DNA of 15,490 nt, taken from assembly GCA_016840245.1 (NCBI GenBank), contig JAEOST010000069.1, positions 1-15,490 of the forward strand, given 5' to 3'. A program made the position numbers and the translations under genes. Below are positions 7,103-14,469 of the stretch, piece by piece (the stretch's first letter is position 1; each line of letters starts with the position of its first letter). The DNA comes from Candidatus Thorarchaeota archaeon (GTDB lineage: Archaea > Asgardarchaeota > Thorarchaeia > Thorarchaeales > Thorarchaeaceae). The notes under the pieces were generated by a model, which was not told the origin of the DNA, ran no database searches, and saw only the letters and a list, made by a program, of their open reading frames with translations.

Positions 7103-7495
7103 ATGAGTGACGATTCAGGTGAAAAACGCGAACGTAGAAGTAAAGCCTCTGATGATGCTGATGAACTTAGAGAGATTGCAAAAGCTTTACCCGATTTATT
7201 CAAGGCCATCAATGACTCAGTTCCTCAGTTGATTTCAGGAATCATTGGGAGTGTGTACAGTCCCGAAGCGGCGGAGAGTATGGGTTCTGCAGTTGGTAAA
7301 TTCTACGCGAAGCTGATTGAAGAAGGTATTCCGAAAGAAGTGGCACTTGATATGACAAAGAAGTTCGTAAGTGCATTGGACTTTGGTAAACTAATCAGTA
7401 TTGCATCAGATGAAGCAAGACCAAGACGTAAAAGATCCAGAAGTTCTGAAGACGATTTCGATGATGACTTCGATGAAGTGTTTGAGGAAGAATAA
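7103..7495 (+). CDS. Small hypothetical protein with FY-GIP helical motif (130 aa)
   Basis: A cytoplasmic protein of no family I recognise. It has a charged N-terminus (MSDDSGEKRERRSKASDDAD), an amphipathic/hydrophobic helical middle (about 22-60, with IAKALPDLFKAI and VPQLISGIIGSVY), a conserved-looking segment GKFYAKLIEEGIPKEVAL (65-82), a basic cluster RPRRKRSR (106-113), and a very acidic tail ending in EEE. The segment at 65-96 resembles that in the next gene, so the two are probably distant paralogues. The start at 7103 is chosen over in-frame upstream starts because of the GGTGAT site 7 bases before it and because the codons before it overlap the promoter and repeats. Its stop TAA overlaps the ATG of the next gene (TAATG), so translation is probably coupled and the proteins may act together. 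Confidence 0.75.
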   Translation: MSDDSGEKRERRSKASDDADELREIAKALPDLFKAINDSVPQLISGIIGSVYSPEAAESMGSAVGKFYAKLIEEGIPKEVALDMTKKFVSALDFGKLISIASDEARPRRKRSRSSEDDFDDDFDEVFEEE

Positions 7496-7767
7496 TGTCG
7501 ACTCGGACTTCGATGGCGCGGAGCATTGGGTCTCTCGTGTGGACAGCAGTCACAGGTGGAACCAAGATACTCGTGAAGTTCTTATGGGTTCTTAGAAGAT
7601 CTAGAGGAAAGGTGAAGGAAGGGGCCAGATATTTCTATCAAGAATTACTGGACTCTGGAATACCAAGAGAAGATGCGATTCTGATTACTGAAGCGTATAT
7701 GAAACCAACATTAGAGATGCTCAAAGTAAGAAACATGATCAAGTTGATAGGGGAGATAGCTGACTGA
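7495..7767 (+). CDS. Small basic hypothetical protein, partner of the upstream gene (90 aa)
   Basis: The N-terminal half (about 1-40) is hydrophobic and basic: SLVWTAVTGGTKILVKFLWV, then RRSRGKVKEG. It could be a membrane-associated helix. The second half, ARYFYQELLDSGIPREDAIL at about 44-63 and on to about 77, matches the upstream protein's FYAKLIEEGIPKEVALDMT segment in order and spacing. Shared positions are FY, L, GIP, a basic residue, E, A and T. No function is known to me. The ATG at 7495 shares its A with the TAA of the upstream gene, so it depends on termination-reinitiation. The upstream partner has the acidic tail and this one is strongly basic, which would suit a complex; that is inference. 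Confidence 0.7.
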   Translation: MSTRTSMARSIGSLVWTAVTGGTKILVKFLWVLRRSRGKVKEGARYFYQELLDSGIPREDAILITEAYMKPTLEMLKVRNMIKLIGEIAD

Positions 7768-7789
7768 ATAACTCTCCTTTACAGTTATT
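7767..7789. terminator. Hairpin between convergent genes
   Basis: AATAACT (7767-7773) pairs perfectly with AGTTATT (7783-7789) across a 9-base loop. The stem overlaps the TGA of the plus-strand gene (7765-7767) and the TAA of the minus-strand gene (7787-7785). T-tracts are short, so this may be a weak bidirectional terminator or an mRNA 3'-end structure. Confidence 0.4.
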
Positions 7790-8258
7790 TCACTACAAGG
7801 ACAGGGCATTCAGTCTTTCGTACAACTCGTTGTGTCGTACTCCCAAGAATTTTCCCTCGTACAGCAGACATACCCTTTGAGCCCATTACAATAGTATCGA
7901 TTTTATGCTCTTTGCAAAGCGATACTATTCTATCGGAAGGTAGGCCTTCGTCAACAATGAGCTCGACATCTATGCCATACTCCGACGCAGCTACTTTGTA
8001 TCCTTCAATAAGACGTTGTCCGTTCCTCTTTAGTTTCTCAATAATCTCCAATTCATCGTCGTCAGTCATGATAGCAATCTGTCGGGCTATGCCAAGGTTA
8101 ATGACATGTATGATGTAGAGTTTTGCCTTTGTCAACTCGCAAAGCTCATAGGCAACTGTTGCAGCTCGCGCTGCAATCTCACTTCCATCAACGGGAAGTA
8201 GTATTCTCTGAGCAGCTGTAATGAATCGACCGGGTTCTACATAGAGTGTGTCTTCCAT
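7785..8258 (-). CDS. Universal stress protein (UspA family), distal copy
   Basis: A 157-residue cytoplasmic Usp-fold protein. ILLPVDGSE at 19-27, with Asp24, is the nucleotide-binding start. MGSKGMSAVRGKILGST at 125-141 holds the ATP-type signature G-x2-G-x9-G-S (Gly126, Gly129, Gly139, Ser140), so it should bind ATP. These proteins act in stress or energy-state signalling, usually as dimers. It is the downstream member of a tandem pair and aligns without gaps to the upstream copy over its full length. The start is set at ATG 8258 because that gives MEDTLYVEPGR, the same beginning and length as the neighbour. An ATG at 8267 and a TTG at 8288 lie upstream in frame and are less likely. It is probably co-transcribed from the promoter before 8751, with an intergenic gap of only 19 bases. 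Confidence 0.9.
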   Translation of the reverse strand: MEDTLYVEPGRFITAAQRILLPVDGSEIAARAATVAYELCELTKAKLYIIHVINLGIARQIAIMTDDDELEIIEKLKRNGQRLIEGYKVAASEYGIDVELIVDEGLPSDRIVSLCKEHKIDTIVMGSKGMSAVRGKILGSTTQRVVRKTECPVLVVK

Positions 8259-8277
8259 ACAATTCATACTTCCAGGT

Positions 8278-8751
8278 TTACTTTGCAACTAAAACAGTGC
8301 AGTCTGCACCCAGGACAATTCTCTCGGTAGCACTACCCATCCCAGCACGTTTTCCGCCTGTTGCACCTTCATGGCCTACAACAATGATGTCAACCTCTTT
8401 GTCACGTGATACACTGAGAATCCTATCCGAGGGAAGACCGTGCTCCAATATGGTTTCAACTTCGATGTTGTAGTCCGCTGCAGAACTTGCATAACCATCC
8501 AAGAGGTTCTTACCCTTCTCATCATATTTTGCAATTATCACTTCAGGATCTGCATCTGCCATAATAGCAAATTGCTTGACTGTAGGAGTTGGTACCACGT
8601 GAACAATGTATACCATACTCTTAGTGAGTTCAGCGATTTCAAATGCTACCGCAGTAGCCCGTGCGGAACCTTTGCTCCCATCCACAGCAAGGAGAATCTT
8701 CTTCGCTCTACAAAAGATTCTACCAGGTTCACAGTAGAGAATATCTTCCAT
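8278..8751 (-). CDS. Universal stress protein (UspA family), proximal copy
   Basis: A 157-residue Usp-domain protein paralogous to the gene downstream of it. ILLAVDGSK at 19-27 contains Asp24. The ATP-binding signature is GHEG (126-129), then nine residues and Gly139-Ser140 within about 130-141. The strand TVLVAK closes the fold. The N-terminal MEDILYCEPGR is shared with the neighbour and precedes the usual Usp start, so the pair carries a conserved short extension. The start is ATG 8751. A TTG at 8763 is in frame but would add only four unshared residues. A TATA-like AATTATAG lies about 27 bases upstream, so the mRNA is probably leaderless. The gene is divergent from the DUF6159-like membrane protein. 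The two Usp copies may form a heterodimer. Confidence 0.9.
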   Translation of the reverse strand: MEDILYCEPGRIFCRAKKILLAVDGSKGSARATAVAFEIAELTKSMVYIVHVVPTPTVKQFAIMADADPEVIIAKYDEKGKNLLDGYASSAADYNIEVETILEHGLPSDRILSVSRDKEVDIIVVGHEGATGGKRAGMGSATERIVLGADCTVLVAK

Positions 8752-8774
8752 ACTGTAAAGCAATGCAATATTAA

Positions 8775-8783
8775 CTATAATTA
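8775..8783 (-). promoter_or_regulatory. TATA box of the Usp pair
   Basis: The minus strand reads TAATTATAG, centred about 27 bases before ATG 8751. That places the transcript start at the start codon itself. No Shine-Dalgarno site precedes the ATG, which agrees with a leaderless mRNA. Confidence 0.45.
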
Positions 8784-8861
8784 CCTTGGCATTTAGGAGA
8801 TTATTGTCTTCGCTAAGATTTAACTAGCTCCCACACATAGTTACTGCAAGAGGTGTGTGCT

Positions 8862-10259
8862 TTGGCACGCGTAGATCTTCTAGATTATCATGAAAAACAG
8901 GAATACCCAAGTCACAAGGGAGCACTTGCAGGAATCTTAGTAGTCTTCGGTGCCTTCATTGTCTTGGGGAGTTATGCAGTTTGGCAGTTATGGCAGGCAT
9001 ATGGACCAATTATCATGTCAATGATAGCCCCCCTGAATCTACCAGCTTTTCTAACTGACAATATCCTTGGTATTGTTTTGATTCTAGGTGGCCTTATCTT
9101 TCTCAGTCTCTTAATGGCATTTGCAGCCGCTGCGGCAGCCAAGAGGCTAGGAGGCACATTGATTAAAATTGGTGCAGTAATGATGAATCTTCTTACATGG
9201 GGATTGGCATTAATTGCAATAATAGCAGGTGTACCAATAGTTGATGCCCTACCAGCGATGATACCAGGATTCATCACGCTCTTTATGACTCTACTTCTCT
9301 TTACTGTGTGGAAAGATAGAGTTCGAAGAGCAGGTGAAATCATCAAACTTACTGGTCAGGTTGGTCTTGACGAGAAGGGAGTGTTTATCCCACAACTATT
9401 CACAATGTTGTTCACACTCATATCAGCAGTGTTGTTTGGAGCAATAATCGTCTACTTTGTTCCTAACTTTGTAGATATTGTGTTCCTTGGAGCAGAACCA
9501 ACAACGGAGCAGCTATTGTCAGGTGGTCTGGGAATTGTAGTCTATTTGTTTGTTACAATATTCTTCTACAACTTCTCTTACGCTACAACATCCGGAATTG
9601 TATACATCTACATGAGAGGGAAAGACCCTGGTCTCGGTGATGGTGTGAAGTCAGCCCTCAATGTTGTAGGTGGACTCATAGTTCTCAGTATCGCAACTGT
9701 GATTGTCACAATTATTCGAATGATAATCCAAGCTGTGAGTAGGAAAGGTGGACAAGGTGGACGGATGGTAGGTGGATTTGCCTCAGGTATCATCGGATGG
9801 GTCTGGGCACTAATCAACTACTTCACTATCCCGGCCATGGTAGCTGAGAACCTAGGAGCAAAGGATGGTATCAAGAGGAGTGCAGGGCTTGTTAAGAACA
9901 ACTTTGTAGACGTCTTGATCAAGGAGACAGCAGTCAGATGGGGCTTTGGTGTTCTCTCTGCAATGATGTTCCTTGGTTTTGCCTTTGTGGGATTCTTAGG
10001 TGGATGGTTGTTCCCATTCAGTTTCGTTGGTAATGACCCAATGTTATCCGGTCTGGTCTTGGCAATCGTCTTCATCATCTTTGCATCCATCCCAAGTACT
10101 CTTGTGATGAGAACTTTCGATATAGTGTACATCACACTACTCTATGTCTTCATCAAAAGGAAAGAGGGAGAGATCGCTGGAAAGATAGCAATTCCAGCTT
10201 CAATGGAAAGAGAACTGTCCAGTGCGTACGACAGGGCAAGCCGTTCTGACTTCGAATAA
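8862..10259 (+). CDS. Polytopic membrane protein, DUF6159-like
   Basis: A 465-residue integral membrane protein with about ten predicted helices (roughly 21-42, 66-92, 99-126, 130-150, 175-204, 222-251, 264-289, 305-325, 360-383 and 394-415) and a hydrophilic C-terminus. The C-terminal half has the look of the DUF6159 family, best seen in the block at about 316-348: INYFTIPAMVAENLG, then AKDGIKRSAGLVKNNF, where a helix is followed by a 'G-KRS--L-' amphipathic segment. The function of that family is not established. The start is taken as TTG 8862 because AGAGGTG (8849-8855) lies 6 bases upstream. A GTG at 8853 is in frame but overlaps that ribosome site. A weak TATA-like GATTTAAC at 8817-8824 would give a short leader. 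The gene is divergent from the Usp pair and followed by a strong hairpin terminator. There is no operon partner. Confidence 0.8.
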   Translation: MARVDLLDYHEKQEYPSHKGALAGILVVFGAFIVLGSYAVWQLWQAYGPIIMSMIAPLNLPAFLTDNILGIVLILGGLIFLSLLMAFAAAAAAKRLGGTLIKIGAVMMNLLTWGLALIAIIAGVPIVDALPAMIPGFITLFMTLLLFTVWKDRVRRAGEIIKLTGQVGLDEKGVFIPQLFTMLFTLISAVLFGAIIVYFVPNFVDIVFLGAEPTTEQLLSGGLGIVVYLFVTIFFYNFSYATTSGIVYIYMRGKDPGLGDGVKSALNVVGGLIVLSIATVIVTIIRMIIQAVSRKGGQGGRMVGGFASGIIGWVWALINYFTIPAMVAENLGAKDGIKRSAGLVKNNFVDVLIKETAVRWGFGVLSAMMFLGFAFVGFLGGWLFPFSFVGNDPMLSGLVLAIVFIIFASIPSTLVMRTFDIVYITLLYVFIKRKEGEIAGKIAIPASMERELSSAYDRASRSDFE

Positions 10260-10265
10260 ATCAAA

Positions 10266-10313
10266 AGTAGTGGTGTGGAGGAAAATCAAGCACCACTACT
10301 CTAGTTATTTTTC
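10266..10313 (+). terminator. Hairpin plus T-tract terminator of the DUF6159-like gene
   Basis: AGTAGTGGTG (10266-10275) and CACCACTACT (10291-10300) form a perfect 10-bp stem with a 15-base loop. They begin 7 bases after the stop codon and are followed by CTAGTTATTTTTC (10301-10313). This is a strong plus-strand terminator by appearance. Confidence 0.65.
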
Positions 10314-10327
10314 ACTTTGATTAAATT

Positions 10328-10375
10328 ATAAAAAAGAGAAGTGAGGTACAACGCCAGAATGTCTGACGTGTACCT
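10328..10375 (-). terminator. Hairpin plus T-tract terminator of the large surface protein
   Basis: On the minus strand, TGTACCT/AGGTACA arms (10375-10369 and 10350-10344) form a 7-bp stem, extended inside by CAGA-ATG-TCTG pairing. A CACTTCTC spacer and TTTTTTATAATTT follow (10336-10324 in that direction). It ends the gene whose stop is at 10391-10389. Together with the plus-strand hairpin at 10266-10300 it insulates two convergent genes. Confidence 0.65.
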
Positions 10376-10388
10376 TATTGTTTTCCAA

Positions 10389-13187
10389 TCAACTACGTTT
10401 CTTCATCAGTATGACAATGATGATGATAACGACACCGCCTGCAGCTACAATGATGATAATCAAAGTAGTGTAGTCACCACCCGGGGGTGGAGTTGTTGTC
10501 GTTGTTGCCGTTGTTGGCATTGTTGTCGTTGAGGGAGTAGGTGGTTCACTCACAGTGACTGTAATATTGGCACCCATTGAGTTTCCATAGATGTCTTCAA
10601 CTATGATTAGTAACTCGTAGACACCCACTTCGAGAGCAGTGTTGTTCTCAAGAACTCCACCAGCTGTGATATCAAAGTCTGGATGACTCACAGACCAATT
10701 ACCTAGTCCTGAGGGATCTGTGGCTTCCAACTGATACTGAAGTGCCTCGCCAAGTTCAAGCTCCTGATCCACAGGTGCGAGAATCCAGGTTGGTGCTGTA
10801 GTATCTTCGACAACAACCTCGACAACATCTGAAGCAAAGTACCCAACGCTATCAAAGACAGTGATCTCTATTTCGAAAGTACCAACTTCAAATTCATCAA
10901 TTGGAACAGTGATTGGCAATCCATCCCAAACACCTTCCTCATAGAATGCACCGTCTTTCTCGACAATGAACTCTGCAGGCTTCCAGCTGTCTGGCGTCCA
11001 TGTGACTTCGTTCCCAGTAGATCCAAACTCATAGAGCACATCACCAGGTGAGTCGATCGCAGGACGCAACATGAAGGAAATCTCGTTCAACCACAACTCG
11101 TAGTTATCTGCATATGTCGAGTCATCAGTGTCGCCATCATACTCATAGATAGCAAACATGTTGCAGAGAGCACGACCCTCAGCGCCTAATACAATCGCAG
11201 ACATGTTCTGTTCAGGTGTAGGAGATATTCCCGCTAGTGCAGTGGCATTATCAAACAGTGTTGTATGTGTGTAGTCAGTATTCTGATAGTTACTCACTGT
11301 TGTGACGGTTGAGCTTCCATAGTCAACAGGCATGTTGAACAGTGGATGCTCACTCTCCCAGATGTAAACATCTGGTGGTGCAATAGTAATAGAAGTACCA
11401 TTCCCGTCAAATCCCATGTAGTGCCAGAGAGCGAATCCAGGGTTTCTGAACATGAAGTCCCTCATGATCAATTTTCCACCACCCTCTAGATGCTCAATCA
11501 ATCTTGAGTGAGCTGTAATGGGGGCATAGTTATTCGAATCTGAGATAACCAAATCCCAGTCGTACATGTTCAGGCTGAGGTTGAAGTAGTCCCTATCGAA
11601 GGTGAGCATGTAGTCTGCTCCAAGCTCGTTCAGAGCCTCTGCAACAGCTGAGCGATACCAATTGTCTGTATCACCATCACTGTACAGGAGAATCTCTGCA
11701 TTTCCAGAGGTCAACCAGTTCACGATATTAATACTGAATTGGAAGTTATCATAGACATCGTGGTCATCATCAAAGAAATTGATATCACCTGCTAAGATGA
11801 TTCGACCCTCACCCCAATCTCGAGCACCAACAATTACGTTAGAGCCGTTTGTGACAAGGGGGTATGCTTCACCAGTGACATTCACGTAGGAACCACCTGC
11901 GAAGTGCAAGTTCGTCACATCCTCTGTGATAGGATGCATATCGATTTGTATGTATGATGACATCATGTCCCAATCAAGATAGTCCACTGAGGACATAGAC
12001 AGGCCAGTACCCGCAAGTACGTCATTTATCCGTCCATTGTCAGGAATAAACGTGCTAGTCTGACGTTCACCAAGGAGTAGAAGTCCACCACCGTCAGCAA
12101 CCCATGACATAATTGCAGCAATCTCTGCTGCTGTATAATTGAAATCTGGAGCAGTTATGATGAGCATGTCATATGGTTCGAGGACATCCGCTGTGATGTT
12201 TTGTGGCGCCTCTTCATCGAAGAGTTTGTCTACAATGAATCGATTAGTGACCAATTCATCTCTGATAGGTGCGTATCGACCAATAGCTGTGAAATCACCC
12301 GGATCGCCCTGGTCAATCACATAGTAGGGCCTATGCGTATTATCGAAGAGAATGCGTCCCTTTGGTCGAGGTGCTAACCAATCTACTGCATCCATAATGA
12401 GATCAACAGGAAGAAGATCTTCACGACCATAATCACCCATCATGTGTACAACCTTTCCACCCTGTACTGATGGGTCCTTTGCCATAGCTGAAACCCAATC
12501 AGGGTCTGCATCTGGAGATGTAAGGTAGACGAAATCAGATGCATGTGCACTACCTTCTAGATAGGTTCTATTGAAGGTAGCATAATCAAATGATGGATTG
12601 AGATCCATCACACTCTCATTGATTGCATAAGTCTGTGTGACTGGATGCCTTGTTGAAACGTTGTGGCTGTAAGCATGGACATAGTTCCAAGCAGTGTTAC
12701 GTGCGTTGTCACCCTCAGTTTCAGGGGCCATTATTCCCATGTAATTGAGAAATTGAATTGCGCTGTCTATGCTCAGAAGAGATCCACCACTAAGCCAGAA
12801 GTCCATTACCAGATCAGTGATGTTATCACGAGGATTGTGGTCGAACATAACAAAGACATCATAGTCTATTGCATTCAGTCTCAATTCCTGTATCTCCGCA
12901 TAATTCAACCAATCTACCTGAAATCCAGCATTGACAAGCATTTCATAGATTGGAGTTGCATTGACAGAGTTCATTCCTTCTCCAGCATAGGATGGGTGTG
13001 TTCCATCAGTTTCATTGTATAAGGCTACTCTTATCTCACGGTCAACTGGACTTGATGAAACAGTTGCATTCTTCTCCATTGGAGCCAGAACTGTTGAATC
13101 AGACCCATTGTTGGTTGAAATAGGAGTAAAGAATAGACCTACAAGAAACAGTGTAAGTAGTAAGATTACTCGTTTGTTTTTCATCAT
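10389..13187 (-). CDS. Large cell-surface protein with three GATase-like (DUF4350/IFT52-like) repeats
   Basis: A 932-residue secreted, membrane-tethered protein. It has a signal peptide (about 5-25), then three repeats of about 220 residues, each starting with a beta strand: IRVALYN (53-59), RILFDN (278-283) and EILLYS (498-503). Each has a central D-G/S-GG-L turn (FWLSGGSLLSIDS, SWVADGGGLLLLGE, EHLEGGGKLIMRD) and ends in a Gly-Arg-strand-Gly-Asp region before a Trp-Leu helix. This is the flavodoxin-like fold of class I glutamine amidotransferases as seen in DUF4350 and IFT52/GldG-like proteins. I see no catalytic Cys-His-Glu triad, so binding rather than catalysis is likely. Two Ig/cadherin-like domains follow (about 715-795 and 797-880), then a Thr/Pro stalk, a membrane helix (about 907-926) and a KKRS tail. 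N-glycosylation sequons are frequent. The start is ATG 13187, or 13184, after GAGGAG (13197-13192). A GTG at 13199 overlaps that site. It may bind glycans or be part of the cell envelope. Confidence 0.85.
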   Translation of the reverse strand: MMKNKRVILLLTLFLVGLFFTPISTNNGSDSTVLAPMEKNATVSSSPVDREIRVALYNETDGTHPSYAGEGMNSVNATPIYEMLVNAGFQVDWLNYAEIQELRLNAIDYDVFVMFDHNPRDNITDLVMDFWLSGGSLLSIDSAIQFLNYMGIMAPETEGDNARNTAWNYVHAYSHNVSTRHPVTQTYAINESVMDLNPSFDYATFNRTYLEGSAHASDFVYLTSPDADPDWVSAMAKDPSVQGGKVVHMMGDYGREDLLPVDLIMDAVDWLAPRPKGRILFDNTHRPYYVIDQGDPGDFTAIGRYAPIRDELVTNRFIVDKLFDEEAPQNITADVLEPYDMLIITAPDFNYTAAEIAAIMSWVADGGGLLLLGERQTSTFIPDNGRINDVLAGTGLSMSSVDYLDWDMMSSYIQIDMHPITEDVTNLHFAGGSYVNVTGEAYPLVTNGSNVIVGARDWGEGRIILAGDINFFDDDHDVYDNFQFSINIVNWLTSGNAEILLYSDGDTDNWYRSAVAEALNELGADYMLTFDRDYFNLSLNMYDWDLVISDSNNYAPITAHSRLIEHLEGGGKLIMRDFMFRNPGFALWHYMGFDGNGTSITIAPPDVYIWESEHPLFNMPVDYGSSTVTTVSNYQNTDYTHTTLFDNATALAGISPTPEQNMSAIVLGAEGRALCNMFAIYEYDGDTDDSTYADNYELWLNEISFMLRPAIDSPGDVLYEFGSTGNEVTWTPDSWKPAEFIVEKDGAFYEEGVWDGLPITVPIDEFEVGTFEIEITVFDSVGYFASDVVEVVVEDTTAPTWILAPVDQELELGEALQYQLEATDPSGLGNWSVSHPDFDITAGGVLENNTALEVGVYELLIIVEDIYGNSMGANITVTVSEPPTPSTTTMPTTATTTTTPPPGGDYTTLIIIIVAAGGVVIIIIVILMKKRS

Positions 13188-13442
13188 TCTTCTCCTCACT
13201 TTGAGGATGAATCAGGAGAAATTACTAGAAACAAAACTCGATAGATAATTCTATGGCGTGCTATACCTCTAGATAATGACTCGTGACTCACAACGTTCGT
13301 TCGAATTACATCGCGCTGTCAATATCCTGTTATATTGTTTGTAGAAAAGGTCCCCACATTAATAATTCACTTTGGTTGACATAGAAACGTAGAGCGTAAG
13401 AGCCTAAAGTGGGACAGAATCTCATCCAGTCGAGGTATAGAC
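13188..13442. other. Divergent intergenic region
   Basis: About 255 bases separate the surface protein from the aminopeptidase. No gene is seen here. TATA-like TTATATT (13330-13336) could serve the plus-strand gene with a long leader of about 80 bases. CACTTTGG (13368-13375) and CCTAAAGTG (about 13403-13411) can pair imperfectly within that leader. GAGGT (13432-13436) is the ribosome site of ATG 13443. On the minus strand, GAGGAG just before ATG 13187 is the ribosome site, but its TATA box is not clear. Confidence 0.35.
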
Positions 13443-14459
13443 ATGGAACCAAAGTCAGCAGCAGCCAATGCATTGGAATCAGTACTTGAAGCTAAACCAG
13501 GAGAATCTATACTGATCGTGACAGATGATGTTCGAAAAGAGGTGGCTCAGGCTTTCGCTGAAGGGGCTCTTGAACTAGGTCTATGGACAAGAATGGCAGT
13601 ACTTGACACGAATGAAAATGAGTACCGTACAGAGGTTCCTGCTCATCTTGTGGAAATGATCAATACACCCTCCCAGCCAGACATATTTGTCAACACACTG
13701 AGGGGTGAAGCCCAAGAAACCCCGTTCCGCATTAAGATAATCAAGTTAGAAACAAGAAAGGGTCGCTCACGGTTAGGACACTGTCCAGGAATCACAATGG
13801 ATATGTTGACAAAAGGAGCTCTCTCCCTGACACGTGAAGAGAATGCAGAGATGCAGAATAATGCCCGGGCGTTATTAGCAATTCTGCAGGATGTTGAATC
13901 AGTTCACGTGACATCACCAAGCGGTTCAGATTTCACTCTCAATGTGAGAGGACGCACATGGTTCAGTGATACATACATCAATTGGAAAGACATGAAATGG
14001 ATGAACTTACCAACTGGAGAAGTTCTCATCGGTCCTGTCGAAACAGGGATGCAGGGCATTCTAGTTGCAGACTTAGCTGTCGGTGGAGTAGGACCTCTGA
14101 AGAAGCCCATCTCTATAAAGGTCAAAGATGGTCGAGTTGAGAGTCTCGAGTCAGAGGACAAAGATTCACTCAAGATTGTTGAAGAGGCACAAGCGACTGA
14201 TACGATGTCAAAACACGTTGGAGAGTTTGCATTCGGACTGAACCCAAAGGCGAGAATAGTTCAAGAGTTTCTCGAGTCAGAGAAGGTGGGAAGTGCCATC
14301 CATGTAGCGTTTGGTAACAACATGGACTATCCTGGAGTTGTGGCCAACAATTCAGCCAACCATCAGGATTTCCTTGTAGACAAACCAACAGTAACTATCA
14401 CATATTCAGATGGTCGGACCAAAACGGTCATGGAAGAAGGACGGTTGACATTCGAATAA
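13443..14459 (+). CDS. M29-like (aminopeptidase T family) metallo-aminopeptidase
   Basis: A 338-residue cytoplasmic protein resembling family M29, which removes N-terminal amino acids using a two-metal centre. The N-terminal half is an alpha/beta domain (ESILIVTDDVRKEVAQAF). The C-terminal half carries the metal-site pattern: PTGEV with Glu193, GEFAFG with Glu261, IHVAFG with His287, DYPG with Tyr296, and NHQDF with His307 and Asp309. All expected ligands appear to be present, so it should be active. It is shorter than the usual M29 enzymes of about 410 residues, mainly in the N-terminal half, and fits the smaller archaeal branch of the family. It probably works in peptide turnover. The start follows GAGGT 6 bases upstream. 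It converges with the DUF99 gene, whose stop is only 10 bases away. Substrate preference cannot be read. Confidence 0.88.
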   Translation: MEPKSAAANALESVLEAKPGESILIVTDDVRKEVAQAFAEGALELGLWTRMAVLDTNENEYRTEVPAHLVEMINTPSQPDIFVNTLRGEAQETPFRIKIIKLETRKGRSRLGHCPGITMDMLTKGALSLTREENAEMQNNARALLAILQDVESVHVTSPSGSDFTLNVRGRTWFSDTYINWKDMKWMNLPTGEVLIGPVETGMQGILVADLAVGGVGPLKKPISIKVKDGRVESLESEDKDSLKIVEEAQATDTMSKHVGEFAFGLNPKARIVQEFLESEKVGSAIHVAFGNNMDYPGVVANNSANHQDFLVDKPTVTITYSDGRTKTVMEEGRLTFE

Positions 14460-14469
14460 TCCGACCTGA

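Noticed and set aside
8846..8861. GTG at 8853 as the start of the DUF6159-like gene
   Set aside because: It overlaps the AGAGGTG ribosome site, which is correctly spaced for TTG 8862.
12663..13022. Plus-strand open frame opposite the surface protein
   Set aside because: It lies wholly inside a strong minus-strand gene, has no ribosome site or recognisable protein features, and is a shadow frame.
10389..13187. Active glutamine amidotransferase
   Set aside because: The three GATase-like repeats lack a visible nucleophile-elbow Cys with His/Glu partners, and the protein is extracellular.
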